Assembly (NCBI RefSeq): GCF_011806425.1
Contig: NZ_JAATOV010000002.1
Coordinates: 434,001-498,000 of the forward strand
Source: Thalassospira lucentensis
Lineage (GTDB): Bacteria; Pseudomonadota; Alphaproteobacteria; Rhodospirillales; Thalassospiraceae
Direction: 5' to 3'
Length of the DNA stretch: 64,000 nt
The translations under genes and the position numbers were made by a program. The notes under the pieces are model-generated. The model was given only the letters and a program-made list of their open reading frames with translations. It made no database searches and was not told where the DNA came from. This document shows, piece by piece, positions 54,074 through 62,159 of the stretch; the stretch's first letter is position 1; every line of letters begins with the position of its first letter.

Positions 54074-55423
54074 ATGCCCAAGACCGACATGACACTTGAT
54101 CGCATCACCGATATTCTGGCCCGCGCAAAGAAAGCCGGTGCTGATGATGCAGACGCCGTTTATGTCGAAGGAACGTCGCTTTCGGTGGCGCAACGGCTGG
54201 GCAAAATGGAAAAGCTTGAACGTTCCGAGGGGGCCGATCTTGGCCTGCGGGTTTTGATTGGCAAGAAACAAGCCGTTGTTTCATCCTCTGACACCAGCGA
54301 TGCCGCCCTGAACGAATTGGTCGAACGCGCCGTTGCCATGGCAAAAAACGCGCCCGAAGATCCGTATTGCGGTATTGCCGACCCATCCGAACTTGCCGAA
54401 ACGTTTGACGTTGACGCGCTTGAGCTGTGCGAGCCGGGCGAAGTTGATCAGGACAAAATGATCGAATGGGCGACCGCCTGTGAAGAAGCCGCAAGATCGG
54501 TTGAAGGCATCACCAATTCCGAAGGGTCAGAAGCCGGTTGGGGCCGCCATCAAATTACGCTGGCCGCGACCAACGGTTTCATCAATTCCTATGCCGGGTC
54601 AGGAAGCCACATTTCAGTATCGGTTCTGGCCGGGACCGGCACGGCGATGGAACGCGATTACGATTATGACAGTGCAGTGTTTTCGACCGATCTTCGCGAT
54701 CCGGTCGATATTGGCAAAAAGGCCGCCGAAAAGACCTTGCGCCGCCTGAACCCGCGCAAAGTCAAAAGCGCACATGTGCCCGTCATTTTGGACCCACGCG
54801 TTTCGGCGTCCATCGTTGGGCATTTGTCGGGTGCGATCAATGGAGCGGGCATTGCGCGCGGTACCAGCTTCCTTCTTGATGCCATGGGCAACGAAATTTT
54901 CGCGCCGCATATCAACATTGTGGATGATCCGCACCGCAAACGTGGCCTTCGGTCCAAACCGTTTGACGCCGAAGGTGTCGCCAATCAGAAACGTCACCTG
55001 ATTGAAAATGGTGTGTTGAAAACCTGGATCATGGATTTGCGGTCCGCCCGCCAGCTTGGCCTGAAATCAACCGGTAACGCATCGCGCGGGGCTGGCAGCC
55101 TTCCGAGCCCATCGACCACCAACCTTTATATGGAACCGGGCACGATTTCACCGGCCGACATGATCAAGGATATCAAGCAGGGTCTTTATATCACCGAAAT
55201 GATCGGCAGCAGTGTGAACGGTGTTACCGGCGATTATTCGCGCGGTGCATCGGGCTATTGGATCGAAGACGGTGAATTGGTCTATCCGGTATCGGAAATC
55301 ACCGTCGCCGGGAACCTGAAAGACATGTTTAAAACAGTCGTCCCGGCAAGCGATTTGACCTTTAAATACGGCACCAACGCCCCAACACTGCGCATTGATG
55401 GCATGACGTTGGCCGGTCAGTAA
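54074..55423 (+). CDS. tldE: Metalloprotease subunit TldE (PmbA)
   Basis: 449-residue partner of TldD. It has the PmbA fold (DMTLDRITDILARAKKAGADDADAVYVEG at the start), but, as expected for TldE, no HExxxH zinc site. The C-terminal segments KSTGNASRGAGSLPSPSTTNLYM and SSVNGVTGDYSRGASGYWIEDGEL (both only partly needed: GDYSRGASGYWIEDG) are diagnostic. ATG 54074 follows AAGGGAG. TldD is at 20992-22425, so the heterodimer genes are separated. Family role: proteolytic maturation of small peptides and antitoxin turnover. Confidence 0.94.
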   Translation: MPKTDMTLDRITDILARAKKAGADDADAVYVEGTSLSVAQRLGKMEKLERSEGADLGLRVLIGKKQAVVSSSDTSDAALNELVERAVAMAKNAPEDPYCGIADPSELAETFDVDALELCEPGEVDQDKMIEWATACEEAARSVEGITNSEGSEAGWGRHQITLAATNGFINSYAGSGSHISVSVLAGTGTAMERDYDYDSAVFSTDLRDPVDIGKKAAEKTLRRLNPRKVKSAHVPVILDPRVSASIVGHLSGAINGAGIARGTSFLLDAMGNEIFAPHINIVDDPHRKRGLRSKPFDAEGVANQKRHLIENGVLKTWIMDLRSARQLGLKSTGNASRGAGSLPSPSTTNLYMEPGTISPADMIKDIKQGLYITEMIGSSVNGVTGDYSRGASGYWIEDGELVYPVSEITVAGNLKDMFKTVVPASDLTFKYGTNAPTLRIDGMTLAGQ

Positions 55424-55451
55424 AACGCCCGCTTAAAGACATGAGATAACG

Positions 55452-55486
55452 AAAAACGCCCGGTCCAATTGGAACCGGGCGTTTTT
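55452..55486. terminator. Bidirectional terminator between tldE and chemoreceptor gene
   Basis: 13-bp stem (55452-55464 with 55474-55486) with a 9-nt loop, five or more A/T at both feet. Confidence 0.93.
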
Positions 55487-55509
55487 TGTATCTATGCTAG
55501 ACGTGTTGT

Positions 55510-57558
55510 TTAGGCGGCACGGATTTTGGTAACGAAGGTATCAGTTGCCCCTTTAAGGGTATCGAAGTTCTGCGACAACATATCAACCGCCGTTAGCACA
55601 TCACCCGATGCCGTTCCGGCCTCATTGACCGCTTCTGACACGGTGACGATGTTCGAACTAACAACCGTCGTGCCGGTGGCGGCCTGTTCGATATTGGCGG
55701 CAATTTCACGGGTGGCCGCAGATTGCTCTTCAACAGCCGATGAAATGGTTGCAACGATACCTTCCATTTCGGAAATGGTTTTGCTGATTTGTTCGATCTG
55801 ATTAGATGCATTGCCCGTGCGGCTTTGCACACCGGCCACCTGACGCCGGATTTCATCGGTTGCCTTGGCCGTTTGCGAAGCAAGGGTTTTGACCTCGTTC
55901 GCGACCACGGCAAATCCAGCACCAGATGCCCCCGCACGCTGCGCCTCAATGGTCGCGTTTAGGGCAAGCATGTTGGTTTGATTGGAAATATCAGTGATCA
56001 GTTGCAAGACTTCCTCGATATCATTCGACGCGTCGACAAGCTCTGTCATGCTGGTAAAGGCTTCATGCGCCTGCTCAACCGCCTTTTTGGCAACTTCACT
56101 TGAAAATACGACCTGACGGTTTATTTCCTCAATCGCGGCATTGAGTTCTTCGGTGGCAGAGGCAACAGAATGGACGTTGCCACTTGCTTGCTCGGTGGCG
56201 GAGGCAACTGCCGTGGTTTGCTCGGACGCGTTTCGAGCAATTTGCGACATGGCATTTGCGGTTGCCTGCAATTCAACTGCCGCGGCGGCAACGGCTTCGA
56301 TGATACCACCGACACTGTTGGTGAAACTGTCGGCTGTTTGGTTCATGAAGACCCGCTGGGCATCTTTGGCGCGGGCTTCTTGTTCGCGGGCTTGTGCTTC
56401 GAGTTCGTCATTACGGATCGCACTTGCCTTAAACACTTGAACGGCGGCAGCCATCGTGCCGATTTCATCGCCGCGCCCCTGCCCCGGTACTGTCACGGTT
56501 AGATCATGATCGGCCAATTTGCGCATCACGCCCGCAATCGCAATGATCGGCTTTGACAGGCGATCACCAAGTATCCATGCTATTGCAATGCCCAAAACCA
56601 CCCCGGCAAGCGACGCAATCAGGATTTCTTTTTCTGCCAGACTGACTTTGGCGAGGACGTCTTGAAAGATGCTTTTTTCCACCGCAGAAAGTTCCTGTTT
56701 AAGGTCTTCTGCATCGGCAACGATCTGCGCACTTTCTTCGCGCATCGCGCCATTGACGTTTTCTTCGATCAGAAGCTCATCCGCGCGGATTTTTTCAAAC
56801 ACAGTGCGATAGTCGCGCAGTATCGTAACCGCATCGGCGAGAACTTGCTTGCCGTCTGGTGACACCAGTTTTTGATCAAGTGCGGTTAAGGCGGCTTCTA
56901 GTTTGCGAAACTCATCGGCGGACTTTTCGCCAAAGCTATCATCCTGGCGACCGATCAAGATGTTGGCATACAAACGCGCAAGCAGGGCATGCTCGCGGGC
57001 ATCTGACACGATTTGATAGGTTTCAAAATCACCGGTTCTTCCGGCATAGGCCGCCAATTGGTTTAGATCAGACAGGATTTTGATGCCGCTTGGTTCAAGC
57101 TCCTCAAGGATCAAGCTGTGGTATTCGTCGCTCAGTTGCTTTGCCTTGGTGAAATTGGCCAAATAAGCATCAAGCGACGCCGCGATATGATCAATTCGCG
57201 CACGGCGGTCTTCGCTAACGAACATTTCACGTGCGTGCTCGAGCATCGGTGCCAGTTCCTCTGCAATCAGGAAAACCTGCTTTGCATCGGCTTGATTGGC
57301 CGTATTGGCAAATTCACGTGCGTGAGAACTAAACTTTAGAAAGCGCGCCTCAATCTCGGAGATCGCCGACGCTTCTTCCACATAGACCGCATATTCTTCG
57401 ACATCGTGGCTTACCGAAACAAAGCTGACATAGGCAAAGGCAAGTGCCCCGATCAAAACCAGCAAAACCACGGAAAAGCCGCATAGAATTTTTGTACGTA
57501 CACGCATATCCGCAAACACCCCACCCTGCGCAATCGGCACCAAAGCACTCGACGCCAT
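55510..57558 (-). CDS. Transmembrane chemoreceptor with HBM-type sensor domain
   Basis: Methyl-accepting chemotaxis protein, 682 residues. TM1 is at about 25-48, the periplasmic part (about 50-312) is an all-helical module of HBM size (about 260 residues), TM2 at about 314-335, then HAMP (RLSKPIIAIAGVMRKLADHDL), and the signalling domain with the hairpin tip [23 protein letters not shown] (partly quoted: [15 protein letters not shown]). HBM receptors often sense organic acids. No pentapeptide tether at the end. ATG 57558 is supported by GGGAGAAG. It lies near the lipid kinase gene but is separately transcribed. Confidence 0.92.
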   Translation of the reverse strand: MASSALVPIAQGGVFADMRVRTKILCGFSVVLLVLIGALAFAYVSFVSVSHDVEEYAVYVEEASAISEIEARFLKFSSHAREFANTANQADAKQVFLIAEELAPMLEHAREMFVSEDRRARIDHIAASLDAYLANFTKAKQLSDEYHSLILEELEPSGIKILSDLNQLAAYAGRTGDFETYQIVSDAREHALLARLYANILIGRQDDSFGEKSADEFRKLEAALTALDQKLVSPDGKQVLADAVTILRDYRTVFEKIRADELLIEENVNGAMREESAQIVADAEDLKQELSAVEKSIFQDVLAKVSLAEKEILIASLAGVVLGIAIAWILGDRLSKPIIAIAGVMRKLADHDLTVTVPGQGRGDEIGTMAAAVQVFKASAIRNDELEAQAREQEARAKDAQRVFMNQTADSFTNSVGGIIEAVAAAAVELQATANAMSQIARNASEQTTAVASATEQASGNVHSVASATEELNAAIEEINRQVVFSSEVAKKAVEQAHEAFTSMTELVDASNDIEEVLQLITDISNQTNMLALNATIEAQRAGASGAGFAVVANEVKTLASQTAKATDEIRRQVAGVQSRTGNASNQIEQISKTISEMEGIVATISSAVEEQSAATREIAANIEQAATGTTVVSSNIVTVSEAVNEAGTASGDVLTAVDMLSQNFDTLKGATDTFVTKIRAA

Positions 57559-57875
57559 TGAACTTCTCCCTTGCTGACGGCAATGCTTTTCAACATCACA
57601 GACGACGCCTTTCGCCCTTTTCTGATCCCCTGTTTACCCGACCAACTTTTGGCATTACGGGTTGAAACAAAAAGACTAAAAAGCGCGTCCTTCAACTCAA
57701 ATGGGTGCTTGAAAAGGTTTTACAATCTAGGCTACCCCTTTGGGTAGGATCAGCATGTAAAGGGATAGGACCCGCAGGAAACAGCCAAAAATCATCCCGT
57801 CCCTTCACGCGAACAGGATCAACATTGACCGCGCTTATCGACATCGCAGCACGGGTCCTTCCAATGGGATAAGAC
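57559..57875. other. Gene-free spacer upstream of the HBM chemoreceptor
   Basis: 317 bp. It should contain the chemoreceptor promoter (minus strand) and the 3' end of the lipid kinase transcript. One small hairpin is seen, CTACCC/GGGTAG near 57730-57746. No open frame of merit. Confidence 0.55.
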
Positions 57876-58838
57876 CTATTTGTCTGAGGTGATTTGCAAA
57901 ATCGGGGTATTGGGCGATGTTAAAGCATCGCCCGGGCCATTATGTTGATTGGCATAAAGGGTTGGCACCATCAAGCGCACCGGATAGGGCGACAAACTGA
58001 TTTCACAGGGCAGCTTTCCAGCATTTTCGCCATCAATTTGGATCGGCGCAGGCCCGCAATGGCTTTTGATCGTCAGACGTTCGGTGCGCACCAGCGACAC
58101 ATCACTTTGTTTGTGCAAGCGGTGTAGCGTCAAAGCCAGGCCATAGCGCGCCAAGGCCCAAATGCCGTTGCCCGGCATCATCAAAACATCAAGCTGGTTT
58201 GACGTCAGGGACGCATCATCTGAGATCACAAACGCGCCGCCATAATGCTTGGCATGGGTAACGATGACACCAGAGGCGCGGTAATTTTCCCGACCAATGC
58301 ATACTTCAAAGTCACGGTGACGCGGGAAAAAGATGCTGCGCAATCCTTCAAGAACGTATGCGCCCTTGCCGATCAGGCGCTTTAACCGCAAGGACACGTT
58401 ATCTACCGTATCGGCATCCGCGCCCATCCCGACCATCAGGAAAAACGCACGGCCATTTACAACGCCCGGTCGCACCCAAACCATGCCGGGATTGTTGATA
58501 TAATCCGCAATTACCTTGGCCCGCAGGCTAAGCCCGACTTCAACGGCAAGTACATTGGCCGTTCCCAATGGAATGATGCCAATCGGGGGCACGTCATGCC
58601 CATCAATCTGGGCATCGAGCAACCCGTTCAATGCTTCGTTGAGCGACCCATCACCACCGGCAACAAATAACCGTTTATGTGCACGTACCTTTCGCGCCAA
58701 TTCACGGGCATGGCCGGGATGGGTGGTTTGCAGCAATTCAACCTTTACCCCGGCATGTTGCAGAATTTCCGACAAAAACCGTTGTTTATTCCCACCTGCG
58801 CGCGGATTGAAAATGATGGTCACTTCGGGCTGGGACAT
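57876..58838 (-). CDS. Diacylglycerol/lipid kinase family protein
   Basis: 320-residue member of the DAG-kinase catalytic family (YegS/DgkB type). The nucleotide site shows the first-strand NPRAGGNK (residues 11-18), the GGDGSLNEALNG motif (about 61-72) and IPLGTANVLA (about 89-98). Family members phosphorylate diacylglycerol or related lipids to phosphatidic acid using ATP. A PHO box in the divergent spacer is oriented toward this gene, and the neighbours are PlcP- and Agt-like, so it may recycle the diacylglycerol released by PlcP back to phosphatidic acid. Substrate is inferred from family and context. Confidence 0.87.
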   Translation of the reverse strand: MSQPEVTIIFNPRAGGNKQRFLSEILQHAGVKVELLQTTHPGHARELARKVRAHKRLFVAGGDGSLNEALNGLLDAQIDGHDVPPIGIIPLGTANVLAVEVGLSLRAKVIADYINNPGMVWVRPGVVNGRAFFLMVGMGADADTVDNVSLRLKRLIGKGAYVLEGLRSIFFPRHRDFEVCIGRENYRASGVIVTHAKHYGGAFVISDDASLTSNQLDVLMMPGNGIWALARYGLALTLHRLHKQSDVSLVRTERLTIKSHCGPAPIQIDGENAGKLPCEISLSPYPVRLMVPTLYANQHNGPGDALTSPNTPILQITSDK

Positions 58839-58906
58839 TCAGGTTCGTCTTCCGCAATAAAACCGAAATAGAAGCAAAGAACTTGCTAGGATATGAAGCA
58901 AAACAT

Positions 58907-58924
58907 GTAACAGTTGTTTGACAG
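58907..58924 (-). promoter_or_regulatory. Predicted PHO box (PhoB site)
   Basis: Read on the minus strand the sequence is CTGTCAAACAACTGTTAC: two 7-mers CTGTCAA and CTGTTAC separated by 4 nt, 14 of 18 matches to the E. coli PHO-box consensus. About 11 nt downstream on that strand is CATATC, a possible -10, in the usual PhoB-promoter arrangement toward the lipid kinase gene. The site lies 69 bp from that start and 133 bp from plcP. Confidence 0.65.
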
Positions 58925-59057
58925 AACCGCGAATTTTATGTGAACGGGTTATATATTCACGGGTTTTATTATAAACGGATACTGGTTGGGGACAGTATCC
59001 GGCGTCTTTAAAGGCCGGGTTCCAGCCATCCTTTTGGCAGGATACGGAGGGGCGGAA

Positions 59058-59975
59058 ATGACAGCGATGACGCTGCAACCGCATTACCGCACGGTCTGGA
59101 TATCGGATGTTCACTTGGGCACACGTGGATGTCAGGCAGACCTTCTTTTGGATTTCCTCAATGAAGTGACGGCAGATACCTATTATCTGGTGGGCGACAT
59201 TATCGATGGCTGGCGCCTTAAGAAAAGCTGGCATTGGCCCGAAAGTCACCACGCCGTTATAACCACAATCATGGACAAGGCCAAGAATGGCGCAAAAGTA
59301 ATCTTTGTGCCAGGCAACCATGATGAATTTGCCCGTGAATTTGTCGATATGACATTTGGCCATGTCGAAGTCAAAATGAACGACATCCACGAAACAGCCG
59401 ACGGCAAACGGCTTTTGGTAATCCATGGCGATGAATTTGACGGGGTTGTCAAATATGCGCGTTGGTTGGCCTATCTGGGGGATACGGCCTATAACTTCGC
59501 CATCACGCTCAACCGCTATTACAACGGAATTCGCCGCCGGTTTGGCTATGGATACTGGTCGCTTTCGGCCTATCTGAAAAACCGGGTGAAAAACGCGGTT
59601 CAATTCATCTGTAATTTTGAAAATGCCGTTGCCCACGCGGCCGCCAAACGCAAGGTGGACGGGGTGGTATGCGGACATATTCACCATGCGGAAAAACGCA
59701 TGATTGGCGATGTGCTTTATTGCAATGACGGGGACTGGGTTGAAAGTTGCACCGCCCTTGTCGAAGACAAAGACGGCAAACTTGAACTGATCCATTGGGC
59801 CGAAATGCGCCAAATGGCCATGACCCATTCAACAGCGGGTCGTGATGCCGCCAGTGCACCGTCGGTTGGTCTTGGCAAACTGATTTCCATGTTCCGTATC
59901 GCCCATGCTTCGGGCAAATCCGCATCGCACACATCCAAAAAAAGTGACGATGCACCGATTGGAAAGACTGCATGA
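59058..59975 (+). CDS. plcP: Calcineurin-like phosphoesterase, PlcP-type phospholipase C (LpxH-like)
   Basis: 305-residue metallophosphoesterase, usually auto-annotated as UDP-2,3-diacylglucosamine diphosphatase. All five metal motifs are present: SDVHLG (residues ~16-21), GDIIDGW, PGNHDEF, HGDEFDG and GHIHHAE. Relatives of the Sinorhizobium SMc00171 PlcP protein cleave phosphatidylcholine and phosphatidylethanolamine under phosphate starvation; the following glycosyltransferase gene (4-nt overlap) is the hallmark plcP-agt arrangement. ATG 59058 is supported by GGAGG and GGCGGAA. The protein lacks a signal peptide. Assignment as PlcP rather than LpxH/LpxI-type is from context and the adjacent PHO box. 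Confidence 0.78.
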   Translation: MTAMTLQPHYRTVWISDVHLGTRGCQADLLLDFLNEVTADTYYLVGDIIDGWRLKKSWHWPESHHAVITTIMDKAKNGAKVIFVPGNHDEFAREFVDMTFGHVEVKMNDIHETADGKRLLVIHGDEFDGVVKYARWLAYLGDTAYNFAITLNRYYNGIRRRFGYGYWSLSAYLKNRVKNAVQFICNFENAVAHAAAKRKVDGVVCGHIHHAEKRMIGDVLYCNDGDWVESCTALVEDKDGKLELIHWAEMRQMAMTHSTAGRDAASAPSVGLGKLISMFRIAHASGKSASHTSKKSDDAPIGKTA

Positions 59976-61099
59976 AAATACTGATCGTAACCGACGCCTG
60001 GTATCCACAGGTGAACGGTGTTGTCCGTACCCTTGAAACCGTACGGGGCGAGTTGGGCGCGATGGGGCATGACGTTCATGTTATCTCGCCCGATCAGTTT
60101 AAAACCATTCCCTGTCCGACCTATCCTGAAATCCGCTTGGCCCTGTTTGCCAAACGCAAAATGGCCGAGATGATCCAGGCCCTGCAACCAGTTGCAATCC
60201 ATATCTCGACCGAGGGACCATTGGGGCAAGCCGCACGCGCTTATTGTCTTAAACACGGTCTTCCTTTTTCGACCGCCTATCACACGCGTTTCCCGGAATA
60301 TATTCATGCCCGGATGCGGTTGCCGTTATCGATCTCCTATCGCGGCATGCGCCGGTTTCACGGCAAATCACAATCCGTGATGGTCGCCACCGAAAGCCTG
60401 CGTCAGGAATTATCAGATTGGGGGTTTGATAATCTGCATATCTGGTCACGCGGGGTGGACCTTGACCTTTTCCGGCCACAGGCAGATGCCAGCTTTGGCG
60501 ACCTCCCCAAACCCCATTGGCTGTTTGTCGGTCGGGTCGCGGTAGAAAAGAATATCGGCCATTTTCTGGACCTTGATTTGCCCGGCACAAAATTTGTTGT
60601 CGGCGATGGACCGCAATTAAACGAACTGCGCCAGAAATACCCCAACGCGCAGTTTCTGGGCAAAAAGGTTGGCCAAGACTTGGCTCATGCCTTTGCGGCG
60701 GCGGATGTTTTTGTCTTTCCCAGCAAGACTGACACATTTGGCCTTGTCATCCTTGAAGCATTGGCATCGGGCACCCCGGTTGCAGTCTTCCCGGTTCAAG
60801 GGCCCGCCGACATCGTACGCGGCACAAAGGCCGGTGCGATTGATGCCGACCTTGGCAAAGCAGCCCTCGCCGCACTTGAGCTTGATCCAAAAGATGCGCG
60901 GGCCTTGGCCGAAAGCTATAGCTGGCACAATTCCGCCAGCCAGTTCCTGCATAACCTTGCACCGTTTTCCGGCGGATTTGATGGAGTAGAAGCCGTCCGC
61001 ATGTCTGTCGAAGATGCGGCGCGTGGGCCTGCATCAGCCCATACCGATAACGAAAGCCACGCGCCCAGCAATGCCCCCCTTGGTCAACCAGCGCAGTAA
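59972..61099 (+). CDS. GT4 glycosyltransferase, Agt-like glycolipid synthase
   Basis: 375-residue GT-B retaining glycosyltransferase. The N-terminal Rossmann domain starts MKILIVTDAWYPQVNGVVRT (acceptor side, only partly diagnostic), with HTRFPEYIHAR further on; the C-terminal donor domain has FVGRVAVEKN and the E-x7-E-type SKTDTFGLVILEALASGTP. Homologues next to plcP make mono- and diglycosyl-diacylglycerols that replace phospholipids. Its ATG overlaps the plcP stop by 4 nt. Sugar (glucose or glucuronic acid) cannot be told. A 9-bp hairpin (61086-61109) covers its stop codon. Confidence 0.85.
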   Translation: MKILIVTDAWYPQVNGVVRTLETVRGELGAMGHDVHVISPDQFKTIPCPTYPEIRLALFAKRKMAEMIQALQPVAIHISTEGPLGQAARAYCLKHGLPFSTAYHTRFPEYIHARMRLPLSISYRGMRRFHGKSQSVMVATESLRQELSDWGFDNLHIWSRGVDLDLFRPQADASFGDLPKPHWLFVGRVAVEKNIGHFLDLDLPGTKFVVGDGPQLNELRQKYPNAQFLGKKVGQDLAHAFAAADVFVFPSKTDTFGLVILEALASGTPVAVFPVQGPADIVRGTKAGAIDADLGKAALAALELDPKDARALAESYSWHNSASQFLHNLAPFSGGFDGVEAVRMSVEDAARGPASAHTDNESHAPSNAPLGQPAQ

Positions 61100-61109
61100 C
61101 GCGCTGGTT
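61086..61109 (+). terminator. Hairpin overlapping the agt stop codon
   Basis: AACCAGCGC (61086-61094) pairs with GCGCTGGTT (61101-61109) around the TAA stop. No U-run; probable mRNA-end structure. Confidence 0.5.
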
Positions 61110-61144
61110 CGAACTGCTTTAACTATTGACGGACGTGGATCAAA

Positions 61145-61954
61145 TTAACGGCGTGTATCGTGCTTAAGAGTTTGGCGCAGTGTGCGATAGGCCAAAAGCC
61201 CATTAAGCGCATCCGTGCCCAACCAACGCCGAAACGGCCGCAAAATCAAATAAACTGGCAACAGCACCCCAACCACTTTGCGAAGGGGCTTAAGCTGCGG
61301 TGCGTCAAACCCAACCGCGGTGACATAGGCGTTCCAGCCAGAATGCAACAGTTCGGGGCGTTTCTTAAACCCGCGCTGGATCGAAAAGATAAACAGCAAC
61401 ACATCGCGCGCCTGTGCATCGTAAATCGGCATGCGCGCATTGGGGTCTTCTTCGAAATCGATAAACCCGATTTGACCATCATCGCGGATGGTCAAATTAC
61501 GCAACAAGGGCGCGCCGTGCGCGACACCCGCGCGGTGCAATCCGGCAAGACCTTGGGCCCCGGATGTAATCAGTTCTTCAATTGCATCTGTATCACCTTG
61601 GCGAAGATGTTCTTCGATCCGGGTTTGCAAGATCGCGCCATTATCGCCGATGGCAATCCAATCTTCGGTCTCTTCCACCAGATCGGGAACCAAAATCCCC
61701 TTATCGGACAGTTTGCGCAGAATGTTTGCTTCGCTGGCAAGGCCGGCTTTGCCCCCCGGCGAGACAGTTGGGCGCAGCATTGCAAGGCCTGTGACGGTGG
61801 CGAAAAAACGTTGCAGACGATGCCAGCCTTTTTGTTTTGGCGCGACCGCTTGCTTGATCCAGATACGCCGGTTCTGCCAGCGCAGCGCGAAAACGCGTGC
61901 TCCGACACCTTGCGCCATTGTATGTTCGACAAGTGCGTGCAGTTGCTCGTTCAT
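61145..61954 (-). CDS. Kdo/WaaP-like lipopolysaccharide kinase family protein
   Basis: 269-residue protein-kinase-fold member of the Kdo-kinase/InaA/RIO-like group. The nucleotide lysine is probably in RIWIKQAV (about residue 34). The catalytic loop reads HGAPLLRN (about 145, HxxP-type HG(D/A)) and the metal loop FIDFEED (about 165). The last third has hydrophobic stretches (VVGVLLPVYLILRPFRRWLG) that may touch the membrane. The catalytic Asp of the HGD loop is Ala here, which would weaken or abolish kinase activity unless an alternative base is used. Divergent from msbA, consistent with a role in LPS core modification. Confidence 0.75.
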   Translation of the reverse strand: MNEQLHALVEHTMAQGVGARVFALRWQNRRIWIKQAVAPKQKGWHRLQRFFATVTGLAMLRPTVSPGGKAGLASEANILRKLSDKGILVPDLVEETEDWIAIGDNGAILQTRIEEHLRQGDTDAIEELITSGAQGLAGLHRAGVAHGAPLLRNLTIRDDGQIGFIDFEEDPNARMPIYDAQARDVLLFIFSIQRGFKKRPELLHSGWNAYVTAVGFDAPQLKPLRKVVGVLLPVYLILRPFRRWLGTDALNGLLAYRTLRQTLKHDTRR

Positions 61955-62159
61955 TTTTTTATCTTATATGTCGTTTCGCCCGACCTGCTGACCGGCAGGT
62001 CAATTTTGTATCTGTCTCATGTGCGCTGCGGCTTGCCGCACCTGTCTGGGCATGCTAGCAACGGCGCATATCATTCAAACACACTTTAAAGCCGTATCCT
62101 TATCGATAGTATCAGCTTGATACAACTTGGAAATGGCCTGAACGACCAGGAAGAAGTCA

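Noticed and set aside
59058-59975. LpxH (UDP-2,3-diacylglucosamine diphosphatase) as the name for this phosphoesterase
   Set aside because: The metal motifs fit both, but the overlap with a GT4 gene, the adjacent lipid kinase and the PHO box fit PlcP better. LpxH cannot be excluded by sequence alone.
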